A stretch of 64,000 bases of DNA from Terriglobus aquaticus (GTDB taxonomy: Bacteria > Acidobacteriota > Terriglobia > Terriglobales > Acidobacteriaceae). The notes under the pieces were generated by a model that was not told the origin of the DNA, ran no database searches, and saw only the letters and a list, made by a program, of their open reading frames with translations. Shown one piece after another: positions 1 through 8,259 of the stretch (position 1 is the stretch's first letter; each line of letters starts with the position of its first letter). The DNA is taken from NCBI RefSeq assembly GCF_025685415.1, contig NZ_JAGSYB010000001.1, positions 1,798,001-1,862,000 of the forward strand. Reading direction: 5' to 3'. Made by a program: the position numbers and the translations under genes.

Positions 1-2
1 TC

Positions 3-827
3 GGCGCGCCTCTCGCCGGTGCCGTCTTCGGCATGGAGGTGCTCGCCATCGGTTCGGTCAGCTACGACGCCATCCTCCCCTGCTTCGTCGCTTCACTGAT
101 CGGCAACATCACCACCTCCGCGCTTACGGAGCATGAGGCCGCCTTCCGCGTCGGCTATGTTCCATATCTGAACGTGCGCACGCTCGTGCTGGCCGCCATC
201 GCAGGCGCAATCTTCGGCGCGGTCGGCCTCGCCTTTTCCTGGATCGCTCACCAGATCGAGCTTTTCTTCAAGAACCATGTGCGCTACGTGCCCATGCGGC
301 CCTTCTTCGGCGGCGTCCTCGTGGCGCTCGCTGCGGCTGCCATCCACAGCACACGCTACCTTGGTCTGGGTGCCCGCCCCATCGTGGAGGCGTTCGCCCT
401 CCGCGTCAGTCCGTGGGACTGGCTCGGCAAGCTTCTCTTCACCGCGCTCACCCTGGGTGCTGGTTTCAAGGGCGGCGAAGTGACACCGCTCTTCTTCGTC
501 GGTGCCACGCTCGGCAACGCCCTGTCCCGCTTCATCGCTTTACCGATGCCGCTGCTGGCGGCCATGGGTTTCGTGGGAGTCTTCGCCGGAGCAGCCAACA
601 CGCCCATCGCCTCCACCCTGCTCGCCATGGAGCTCTTCGGCGCGGAAGCCGGCAGCTTCGCCGCGATCGCCTGCATCTTCTCGTACCTGTTTTCCGGCCA
701 CTCCGGCATCTACCGTACGCAGCGCGTCCAGGTCAACAAGTACGGCGTGATCACAGAAGTTCCGGCCAACACGATCACGCATCCAGAGGATGCGATCCAC
801 CCGCAGCACGACAACGTCCAGATCTGA
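3..827 (+). CDS. ClC-family chloride/anion channel or transporter, 5'-truncated by the window edge
   Basis: This is the C-terminal part of an integral membrane protein of the voltage-gated chloride channel family. The frame is open from base 3 and reads a GxPLAG-type stretch before the first Met at 33, so the true start lies outside the window. About 274 residues are visible, with many hydrophobic segments. The conserved ClC motif in which a Phe lines the anion path (GFKGGEVTP, near positions 465-490) is present, and a late GxxNTPIA segment fits the last helices. The tail after the last helix is short and polar, with no CBS domains. Anion selectivity (chloride or fluoride) cannot be decided because the N-terminal motifs are missing. 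Confidence 0.88.
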   Translation, partial: GAPLAGAVFGMEVLAIGSVSYDAILPCFVASLIGNITTSALTEHEAAFRVGYVPYLNVRTLVLAAIAGAIFGAVGLAFSWIAHQIELFFKNHVRYVPMRPFFGGVLVALAAAAIHSTRYLGLGARPIVEAFALRVSPWDWLGKLLFTALTLGAGFKGGEVTPLFFVGATLGNALSRFIALPMPLLAAMGFVGVFAGAANTPIASTLLAMELFGAEAGSFAAIACIFSYLFSGHSGIYRTQRVQVNKYGVITEVPANTITHPEDAIHPQHDNVQI

Positions 828-893
828 TCTCCAGGACCAGCCCCGTGCCGCTGCATTCACCGCCACGGATCTCGCGGCCTGGCGAACGCTCGC

Positions 894-1220
894 CTATGCC
901 AGCGAGATCGGGTTCCCGGTATGCTCGCCGATCAGCCGCTCCGTCAGCGGCAGCAGCGCTTCACCCGTCTTCGGCAGCGCAAACGCCTCGCCATTCCAGT
1001 CCAGCTTGAAGCTCGTCGACAGCGCCGAAATCCAGATCTGCCGCACCGGCGTATTCGGCGTAAACACAAACTTCCCCTTGGGGTCGTCGAACACCACGTT
1101 CAGCACGCCGCCGTTCTCTTCCACCTCAAAGCCGCCGTCTTCCTCGGCCTCGATCAGGCTCTGCTTCAGCGTGTGCAACGCGCGGTCTGCCTCGCGCCGA
1201 AAAGTCGTCTCGTCCATCAT
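894..1220 (-). CDS. cyaY: Frataxin/CyaY-like iron-binding protein
   Basis: This 108-residue protein has the length and layout of CyaY. It has an acidic first helix (IEAEEDGG), then the strand motif ENGGVLNVVF, a QIWIS strand and a LDW..GEAF stretch that match the frataxin fold, where acidic residues of helix 1 and strand 1 bind ferrous iron. Frataxins regulate iron-sulfur cluster assembly in the cytoplasm. Two adjacent ATGs (1220, 1217) could start it and no clear ribosome site separates them. It is convergent with the ClC gene. Frataxin is well known in Proteobacteria and mitochondria and less common elsewhere. Identification rests on pattern recognition only. Confidence 0.8.
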   Translation of the reverse strand: MMDETTFRREADRALHTLKQSLIEAEEDGGFEVEENGGVLNVVFDDPKGKFVFTPNTPVRQIWISALSTSFKLDWNGEAFALPKTGEALLPLTERLIGEHTGNPISLA

Positions 1221-1262
1221 GCGCCCAGTCTAAATGCCGCCCCGGCAGCGACCCCTCGCACG

Positions 1263-4109
1263 TCAGAACCGGAGCGACAGAAACGCATTCACCACCCGGT
1301 TCGCCGCGGTGGTCTGCGACTGCTCCGCATTCAGTGACAAGCTCCGGCCGAAGTAGGGCGAACTCAACTGCCCGATCGGCATCGACCGGTTCACATGGTT
1401 CAGCAGGTTCTGCACCTGCACCCCAAAGAAGCAATGGAAGAAGCGATCCGGCGGCGCAGGTTTGGCTCCCGGTGCCGTCGGCTCTGCCGCCAGCCTCGGC
1501 CCAAAGATAAACTCCCGCCCAAACTGCCCCTGTACCGAGACCAGCCCCGGCGCAACGCCATAGTCGATGGGGATCACCCTCTGTCCGGCCACCGGAGCCG
1601 TGTCGAAATTGCCGATCGCCGTCCGCACCACCGTCGGCCGGCTCAGGTCCGTCGCAAACGCCGGCCGGTCATTGAAGATGGAATCTCCATTGTTGTCCTG
1701 CCCGGTCGTCACGTTGAACCGCGTCGCCGAGTGCATCGACAGAAACGCCGTTCCGCTGAAATTCCACGGCAGGTTGTACGAACTTCCCACAAACAGCCGG
1801 TGCCGTGTCATGTACGGTGTGCGCCCGTAGTCAGCCGAGACGTCGTAGCTGTTTGAGACAAAGCTGCCCGGCCCAAATCCCGCCGCCTCGCGGAAGCGGA
1901 AGCTGTAGTTCACCCACACAAACCCGTGGCTTCCGAACGACCTTGTATAGCTTGGCGCCAGCGTTGTCGTGTCCGACGTTCCCAGCGACGCGAACTGGTA
2001 CACGTTCTGCGACCCGCCCAGCGGGCGCACACCGTTCAGCGGTGCGTTGGCATTGCGCGACAGCAACTGGTGCGTGCCGTGCTCCCGCGTAAACGAGACC
2101 GAGGCCCGCCCGCCAAACAGCACCCGTTCCGCCGTAACCCCCTCACCCAGCACATACGGCGAGTGGAACCCCGGCGCAATCTGGTACACCGTCGACGGCC
2201 TCCCCTGCGCGGCGAAAGTCACCACCCCACTGCCGCCAGGAGCGGGCGGGCCTGGAAACGTATCCGGGTTCTGCAGAAAAACCGTCTGCTGCAGCACTCC
2301 GTTCTCGCGCGCCGCCGTCAGAATGTTTCCCGCCCCAAACCGGTCGTAAAAGAACCCCACGCCACCACGCAACCGCACCAGCGGCGTTCCCTTCCTGCCG
2401 ACGACCGTCAGCGCAAACCCCAGGCGCGGCGCAGGGTCGTTGTGGTCCGGAATGCCGTACTGCGACTCGTAACGCAGCCCGCTCGTCAACGAGAAGTTCT
2501 GCGACACCTTCCACTCGTCTTCGAAATACACGCCCAGGTCGCCCGTCGAGATCACCGCCGAAGGCTGACCCGCGGTCACGTTGTACTGCGACGCACCTCC
2601 GCCCGCGGCCCGTATCTGTGCCGGCGTCTGCCCCTGTGCCAGGCCGCGTACCGTCGTCTGGTACGCCTCGATCGACGCAAACGTGTACTGCCCGTTGAAC
2701 GCCGCGGTCGACGTATTACTGTCCCGCGTCAGCCGATATCGCACGCCGCCGCGCAGGTAATGCCGGCCGCGATCCGAACTCACGTACTCCTGCCATTCGT
2801 AGTTGTCCAGCACATCTCGCAAGCCCTGCGTTGCGCTGCCGCCCCCGGTGAACGCGCCCTGCACCACCAGCGCCGGGTCCGTGCTGTTCGGAGTCTGCTC
2901 CGTCCAGGTCCGCCGATACTGAAACCGGCTTTCCACCACCGTTCGCGTGCTTGCTACGGTCGTATTGCCTACCTGCAACGCAAATGTCTTGCTGTCGGCC
3001 GTGTATCCGGCGGAGGGCAGCACCAGTTCCCCCGCGCCCAGCCCGCCGTTCTCCTGGTGCGTTCCGGACCACTCCGCCCGGGCGGTCAGTGTGTTGCGCT
3101 CGCCAAACTGGTGATCGATCCGCAGATTCGCCGACCGCGTCAGCAACGGATCCGCCACCGTCTGCGAAAACGGGACGACGTTGAAGTTCGCGTCCAGCAC
3201 CGAGGCATTCACCGCTGCATTGTTTTGCAGGTCGTTAACCGTCGTCCCCGCAAAGAAGGACGTGCCTTTGCCCATCGGCCCGTTCACGTTCGCGTCCAGA
3301 AAGGTGGACTGGTACGACGGCGCCGTGGGCAGAAACGGATTGCGCGCATTCATCGGGTCCGCGTTCCCGCTCAGGTACACGCTGCCCTGGAGCTTCTGCC
3401 CGCCCGGCCGCGTAAACACGTCCACCACCGAGTTGCCCCGCTGATCGAACTGCGCAGAATATGCATTCTGGTTCACCCGGATCTCGCGAATCGCAGACTT
3501 GGGTGGCAGCCGCCCGTTGCTGAACCCGTCTACCCGCAGCTCCGGAGCGGATCCATCGTCCGTCTGCACCAGTGCATTGATCTGTTGCTGCAACACCGTT
3601 GGATCGTTCGACAGTGCCGCCAGTTCGTTCGCCCGCAACACAATCGCCTGGCCGTCTGAGATCGAGCCATCACCCGTCTCGCCGCTCGCGACGTTGACCG
3701 TCTCCGCCTTGGCCGCAATCCGCAGCCGCACCACCACCGGCTCACGCTCTTCCGTTCCGATCTCGACCGCCTGCCGCGCGTCCTGAAACCCGGTCGCGCC
3801 AATCCGCAAGCTGTACGCCCCTGCGGGCAGCGTCAGCAGCAGCTCGCCGGCGCGATCCGTGCGCAGCGTCTTTACAACCACGTCGTCCTGGGTGCGCGAC
3901 TGGAACACCTGCACCTGGGCATTCGGCACCTTCGCTCCAGACGGGTCCACCACCACCACCCGCAACGGCGCGGATCTGGCCGCCTGTCCGGCAACCGCCG
4001 CAGGCAGGCACGCCACGGCGCACACCACCGCCGCAGTCGCCAGGCCGCGGCTGCGTATGTTGTTTCCGAACCCTGCTTGTATAACGCGCACGGGGGCGCA
4101 CCAACGCAT
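1263..4109 (-). CDS. TonB-dependent receptor-like outer-membrane protein with carboxypeptidase-regulatory-like N-terminal domain
   Basis: The product is a protein of about 948 residues. After a Sec signal peptide (hydrophobic run ending near AVAGQA) comes an Ig-like carboxypeptidase-regulatory domain (VVVVDPSGAKVPNAQVQVF), then a plug region (RVDGFSNG, IREIRVNQNAYSAQFDQRG) and a long beta-barrel. The last residue is Phe, typical of outer-membrane barrels recognised by the Bam machinery. Such Oar-like receptors are expanded in Acidobacteriota and are thought to import large ligands such as glycans, peptides or metal chelates. I chose ATG 4109 over the GTG at 4115. No partner gene adjoins it, so the ligand is unknown. 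Confidence 0.9.
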   Translation of the reverse strand: MRWCAPVRVIQAGFGNNIRSRGLATAAVVCAVACLPAAVAGQAARSAPLRVVVVDPSGAKVPNAQVQVFQSRTQDDVVVKTLRTDRAGELLLTLPAGAYSLRIGATGFQDARQAVEIGTEEREPVVVRLRIAAKAETVNVASGETGDGSISDGQAIVLRANELAALSNDPTVLQQQINALVQTDDGSAPELRVDGFSNGRLPPKSAIREIRVNQNAYSAQFDQRGNSVVDVFTRPGGQKLQGSVYLSGNADPMNARNPFLPTAPSYQSTFLDANVNGPMGKGTSFFAGTTVNDLQNNAAVNASVLDANFNVVPFSQTVADPLLTRSANLRIDHQFGERNTLTARAEWSGTHQENGGLGAGELVLPSAGYTADSKTFALQVGNTTVASTRTVVESRFQYRRTWTEQTPNSTDPALVVQGAFTGGGSATQGLRDVLDNYEWQEYVSSDRGRHYLRGGVRYRLTRDSNTSTAAFNGQYTFASIEAYQTTVRGLAQGQTPAQIRAAGGGASQYNVTAGQPSAVISTGDLGVYFEDEWKVSQNFSLTSGLRYESQYGIPDHNDPAPRLGFALTVVGRKGTPLVRLRGGVGFFYDRFGAGNILTAARENGVLQQTVFLQNPDTFPGPPAPGGSGVVTFAAQGRPSTVYQIAPGFHSPYVLGEGVTAERVLFGGRASVSFTREHGTHQLLSRNANAPLNGVRPLGGSQNVYQFASLGTSDTTTLAPSYTRSFGSHGFVWVNYSFRFREAAGFGPGSFVSNSYDVSADYGRTPYMTRHRLFVGSSYNLPWNFSGTAFLSMHSATRFNVTTGQDNNGDSIFNDRPAFATDLSRPTVVRTAIGNFDTAPVAGQRVIPIDYGVAPGLVSVQGQFGREFIFGPRLAAEPTAPGAKPAPPDRFFHCFFGVQVQNLLNHVNRSMPIGQLSSPYFGRSLSLNAEQSQTTAANRVVNAFLSLRF

Positions 4110-4325
4110 CCGCACTAGAGTGAGCTTTCTAGTTCCAATTCAGAATCGCAGGTGTGCGGTGGCGAGCGCTCAGGCGCTTCTATCGACGCACACATCCCTG
4201 TGGAACACAGGCTTGAGGGAGAGACAGCAACGGGAACAGTACTGCAACCAAACTTCTTCAGCGATAAAAAGCAAAGCCGGCGCTAACTTCCGCAACCGGT
4301 TTCGCCCGCTGCAAACCGCCGGGGA

Positions 4326-4868
4326 CTAGAACGGGATATCGTCGTCCGTGATCCCCTCATTCGCGTAGTCGTCCTGCGGAGCCGGTGTCCTCTGGTCGAA
4401 GCTGGCAGTGTTGTTGCCACCACCGCCGCCACGGCTGTATCCGCCCTGGCCGCCGCCGTACCCACCCGAACTCTGGTTACCGCCGTAGCTCTGGCCGCCA
4501 CCGTAGCTCGATCCACCTTCACGGTCGCCGCCACGGCCACCCAGCAACGACAACTCGTTCACCAGGATTTCAGTCCGGTACTTCTTCTGGCCGCTTTCCT
4601 TGTCATCCCACGACCGCGTCTGAATCTTGCCCTCGATGAAGATCTGCGTTCCCTTCTTCACGTAGTCACGCACGATCTCGGCGGTGCGGTTGAAGCAAAC
4701 CAGGTTGTGCCACTCCGTCTTATCGACCCAGTTGCCGCTCTGGTCCTTCTGCCGGTCGGCAGTCGCCAGCGTCAACTGCGCAATGACCATGCCGCCCTGC
4801 GTCGCACGCATTTCCGGGTCTTTGCCCACATTGCCCAGCAGGAAAACCTTGTTCACACCCTTTGCCAT
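4326..4868 (-). CDS. ssb: Single-stranded DNA-binding protein
   Basis: The protein has 180 residues, with an N-terminal OB fold (starting MAKGVNKVFLLGNVGKDPE, including WHN and a WDDKESG loop) that binds single-stranded DNA as a tetramer. A glycine/serine/tyrosine-rich linker of about 50 residues follows, and the acidic tip DDDIPF docks repair and replication enzymes. I chose ATG 4868, which follows a GAGGTG ribosome site, over the GTG two codons earlier. It stands alone between two divergent or unrelated genes. The linker is rich in GGYGGGQ repeats, common in SSBs of this phylum. Confidence 0.96.
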   Translation of the reverse strand: MAKGVNKVFLLGNVGKDPEMRATQGGMVIAQLTLATADRQKDQSGNWVDKTEWHNLVCFNRTAEIVRDYVKKGTQIFIEGKIQTRSWDDKESGQKKYRTEILVNELSLLGGRGGDREGGSSYGGGQSYGGNQSSGGYGGGQGGYSRGGGGGNNTASFDQRTPAPQDDYANEGITDDDIPF

Positions 4869-4949
4869 GCCCACCTCAACCGAATCAACAAAAGCCTAGC
4901 AGAATCCCGCGCGGCCTCGGTGTTTGTACGATACATCCAGCACCGAACC

Positions 4950-6470
4950 ATGCCGCCTACCCTGCCCAGCCTTCCCCGCATCTGCGTCGCCCTCAGCGGC
5001 GACGGCATGGCCAGCCTCGCCGCCGAAACCGCCCGGTCCTTCCCGTTTCTCGAATTCCGCCTCGACACCGCCCCTGAACCCTTCGAAGCCGTCTTCGAAA
5101 TGGGCGCGTTCCTCCGCAAGCACCCGGCCGTCCGCGTCATCGCCACCTGCCGCCGCTCCAGCAACGGCGGCCAGTTCGCCGGCACCGCCGCCGACGAAGT
5201 CGAGATGCTCCGCCAGGCCATCGCCGTTGGTGCCCACATCGTCGATCTTTCGCTCGAAACCGCCGAAGAGCTCGCCATCAACCCGCACGCCCTCGCTCCC
5301 CTGCGCCGCGGGCCCAACGCCCTCCTGCTCTCGTGGCACGACTTCCACGGCACCCCACCCCTCGCGCCCGTGCTCGACCGCATGCACCGCGTCGGGGCCG
5401 ACCTCTACAAGATCGTTCCCACCGCAACGACTCTCCGCGACAGCTTCGCCCTGCTTGACCTCCTCGAAGCCCACAGCGCCGACCGCAACCTGGTTGCCAT
5501 GAGCATGGGGGCGCCCGGCACCCTCACCCGCATCCTCGGTCCACGCTTCGGATCGCTCTTCACCTTCGCCTCACCCACGTCCGGAACGCCTACCGCCCCC
5601 GGCCAGATCGATGCCGCCACCCTCCGCGACCTCTACCGCCTCGAATCCATCACGCCGCAAACCGAGGTCTACGCCGTCTTCGGTAAACCCATCTCCGGTT
5701 CGCGCTCGCCCGTCATGCTCAACACCGCCTTCCGCACCGCGGGGCGCGAAGCCGTCTATCTCCCGCTCGAGACCGACAATCCTGACGAGCTCTTCCTGGC
5801 CTGGCGCCACCTCCACCTCGCCGGCGCCAGCGTCACCATGCCGCTCAAAGAAACCATCCTGCCGCAGCTCACCGAGCTCGACCCGCAGGCCCGTACCGCG
5901 GGCGCGGCCAACACCTTGCAGAGCCTCCCGGACGACTCCATTCGCGGCAGCAACACCGACATTCTCGGCATCCTCGCTCCGCTCGACCGTCACTTTGCGG
6001 AGCGCGGGTCCACACTCTCGGGCAAATCCGCTCTCGTCCTCGGTGCCGGCGGAGTCGCGCGCGCCGCTCTCCACGCCCTCAAACAACGAGGCTGCCAGAC
6101 ATTCCTGACCAATCGCACCCTCGCCCGCGCCGACGCTCTCGCGGCGGAGACGGGCGCGACCGCACTGCCGCCTGACACCCTTCCTGGCCGGCACTTCGAT
6201 CTCGTGCTCAACGGCACACCTTACGGCATGCCCACGTCCACCATGGCCGCTCCCATCGACTTCTCGGTCACCCCGTGCGGCCTCTTCTTCGACCTCGTCT
6301 ACAACCCCATCGAGACACCGCTGATCCGCTCCGCCCGCGAACACGGCATCGTCGTCATCCCCGGAGTCGAAATGTTCCTCGCCCAGGGCGCAGCCCAGTA
6401 CCAGACGTGGACCGGCGAACCAGCGCCACTCGACGCCATGCAGGCCGCGGTGTACCGCTCCATCCTCTAA
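4950..6470 (+). CDS. aroDE: Fused type I 3-dehydroquinate dehydratase / shikimate dehydrogenase
   Basis: This bifunctional 506-residue shikimate-pathway enzyme catalyses steps 3 and 4 towards chorismate. The N-terminal half is type I dehydroquinase: the catalytic His is in SWHDFHG and the Schiff-base Lys in LYKIVPTATT. The C-terminal half is NADP-dependent shikimate dehydrogenase: GKPISGSRSP binds shikimate, VTMPLKE carries the catalytic Lys, and LGAGGVARAA is the dinucleotide-binding loop. The frame stays open upstream to 4707, but that part overlaps ssb on the other strand, so ATG 4950 is preferred. The fusion resembles the plant enzyme and is found in scattered bacteria. Confidence 0.95.
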   Translation: MPPTLPSLPRICVALSGDGMASLAAETARSFPFLEFRLDTAPEPFEAVFEMGAFLRKHPAVRVIATCRRSSNGGQFAGTAADEVEMLRQAIAVGAHIVDLSLETAEELAINPHALAPLRRGPNALLLSWHDFHGTPPLAPVLDRMHRVGADLYKIVPTATTLRDSFALLDLLEAHSADRNLVAMSMGAPGTLTRILGPRFGSLFTFASPTSGTPTAPGQIDAATLRDLYRLESITPQTEVYAVFGKPISGSRSPVMLNTAFRTAGREAVYLPLETDNPDELFLAWRHLHLAGASVTMPLKETILPQLTELDPQARTAGAANTLQSLPDDSIRGSNTDILGILAPLDRHFAERGSTLSGKSALVLGAGGVARAALHALKQRGCQTFLTNRTLARADALAAETGATALPPDTLPGRHFDLVLNGTPYGMPTSTMAAPIDFSVTPCGLFFDLVYNPIETPLIRSAREHGIVVIPGVEMFLAQGAAQYQTWTGEPAPLDAMQAAVYRSIL

Positions 6471-6552
6471 ATCGAATGTTGATGCATTGACGCTCTGGAA
6501 ATCCCACAATCGGGGAGCGAACACATCCACAACCTTAAGCATCCATTAAGAC

Positions 6553-6867
6553 ATGAGTGGGAACGAGCTTCTGGCGCGGGTACGCCGGGCTGTGCACATG
6601 GCAGACAGTCTTCACATCGCGGATCACGCCCTGGCCGAGGAGTTCCTCCGCGCTACCGAGCGGTGCCGCGAATCCATCCGCGAACTGCAAAGAGTTACCG
6701 AACAACTCAAGACGGCCAGCCCCGCTGCAGAAGCCGCGCGGCTTGAACTGCTCCAGCAGCTTTCAGACCTCGACTGCGGCGACAAGCTTCTGCACAGCAT
6801 GATCGATGCTGGCGACGGCTTCCAAGCGGAGATCCACACCGAGATCCCGCCCGGGCAGCTTCAATGA
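6553..6867 (+). CDS. Small hypothetical protein, helical
   Basis: This 104-residue protein has no family I recognise. It is rich in Glu, Arg, Leu and Ala with heptad-like stretches (ELLARVRRAV, SIRELQRVTEQL), so it is probably all-helical and cytoplasmic, with no signal peptide or membrane segment. It lies 82 bases after aroDE on the same strand and converges with glmM. It may be co-transcribed with aroDE, but spacing alone does not show that. Confidence 0.6.
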   Translation: MSGNELLARVRRAVHMADSLHIADHALAEEFLRATERCRESIRELQRVTEQLKTASPAAEAARLELLQQLSDLDCGDKLLHSMIDAGDGFQAEIHTEIPPGQLQ

Positions 6868-6921
6868 GTCCAGACTCCAACTAGGTGGTGAATCGGAAGG
6901 CTCATCCGACCGGTTCCCTGC

Positions 6922-8259
6922 CTAAACCCCAAGCTCCGTCCGGATCGCCCCTGCAATCGCATCCGCATGCCGCCGCATGGCGGCCTCATCCTCCGCCTCG
7001 ATCATCACGCGTGCCAGCGCCTCGGTGCCCGAGTAGCGAATCACCACTCGACCCGAATCCTCCAGCTCCTCTTCCGCAGCGCGAATCGTGGTCTGCACGG
7101 CTGGGATCGTCTCCAGCGGCTTTTTCTCCCGCACCTTCACGTTCACGATCACCTGCGGAAACGTCTTCAGGTCCGCGATCAACTCGTCCAGCGACTTGCC
7201 CGACCGGTGCACGATGTCCAGCACCAGCAGCGCCGTCAGCAGCCCGTCGCCCGTGGTGCTGCGGCCCTGGAACAGGATGTGACCGCTCTGCTCGCCACCC
7301 AGCGACGCGCCGGAGTTCCGCATCTCCTCCAGCACATACTTGTCACCCACGGGAGCGCGCAGCATGCGAATTCCGTCCCGCTTCAGCGCGGCCTCCAGCC
7401 CCATGTTTGACATGGTCGTCGCCACCACCACATCGCCCTTCAACAACCCGCGCTCTTTCAGGTCGCGCGCTGCCAGCAACAGCACCGCATCCCCGTTCAC
7501 CACGCGCCCATGCCGGTCCGCGAACAGGGCGCGGTCCGCGTCTCCGTCGAACGTCACACCCAGGTCCGCACCCGCCTCGACCACCATGCGCGCGACGACT
7601 TCCGGGTGCAGCGCTCCGCAACCCTCGTTGATGTTGCGCCCGTCCGGCGAAGCGTTACGCACCTGCACTTCGCCCTTCAACCCTGCGAACAACTGCGGAG
7701 CCACGGCGCTCGCCGCTCCGTTCGCGCAATCCAGCACCACGCGCTTCCCGTCCAGCGACAGGCCCGTCACCGCTGCCAGCAGCGCCTGCGCATACTCGGC
7801 GCGGTCGCTCTCTTCCACCTCGGGCACCGGCTCATGCTCGTGGTCCGCATGGTCCTGCTCCATCTGCCGAAAGATCTCGTCCTCGATGGCCAGCTCCGTC
7901 GCATCCGGCAGCTTGTACCCGTCCGGCCCGAAGACCTTGATGCCGTTGTCCTGCCACGGATTGTGCGACGCCGAAATCACCACGCCCGCGCTGAAACCAT
8001 GCGACACGGTCAGGAACGCTACCGCCGGCGTCGTGATCACGCCCGCGCTCTCCACCGTGGCTCCGCCCTGGCGCAGCCCCGCGGCCAGCGTTGCCGCGAT
8101 CCATTCGCTCGACTCGCGCGTGTCCATGCCCAGCACCACCCGGGGCGCGTTGCCCGCGTGCTTCGCCAGCGCCACACCCACCGCGAACACTGTGCGCCGG
8201 TCCAGCGGAGCCACGCCCGCTACGCCGCGAATGCCATCCGTGCCAAACAGCTTCCTCAT
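6922..8259 (-). CDS. glmM: Phosphoglucosamine mutase
   Basis: The enzyme converts glucosamine-6-phosphate to glucosamine-1-phosphate for UDP-GlcNAc and peptidoglycan synthesis in the cytoplasm. All 445 residues match the usual length. The N-terminus is KLFGTDGIRG. The phosphoserine loop ISASHNP has its Ser at about residue 98, the metal loop is DGDADR, the sugar-binding loop is GGEQSGH and the phosphate-binding loop is RYSGTE. Its start codon overlaps the stop of xseA by four bases, so the two are translationally coupled. The loop motifs fit GlmM better than phosphomannomutase. Confidence 0.96.
   Translation of the reverse strand: MRKLFGTDGIRGVAGVAPLDRRTVFAVGVALAKHAGNAPRVVLGMDTRESSEWIAATLAAGLRQGGATVESAGVITTPAVAFLTVSHGFSAGVVISASHNPWQDNGIKVFGPDGYKLPDATELAIEDEIFRQMEQDHADHEHEPVPEVEESDRAEYAQALLAAVTGLSLDGKRVVLDCANGAASAVAPQLFAGLKGEVQVRNASPDGRNINEGCGALHPEVVARMVVEAGADLGVTFDGDADRALFADRHGRVVNGDAVLLLAARDLKERGLLKGDVVVATTMSNMGLEAALKRDGIRMLRAPVGDKYVLEEMRNSGASLGGEQSGHILFQGRSTTGDGLLTALLVLDIVHRSGKSLDELIADLKTFPQVIVNVKVREKKPLETIPAVQTTIRAAEEELEDSGRVVIRYSGTEALARVMIEAEDEAAMRRHADAIAGAIRTELGV

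Noticed and set aside
1926-3659. Long open frame (577 codons) on the plus strand
   Set aside because: It is antisense to the TonB-dependent receptor gene, Arg/His/Pro-rich, with no domain; an artefact of high GC content.
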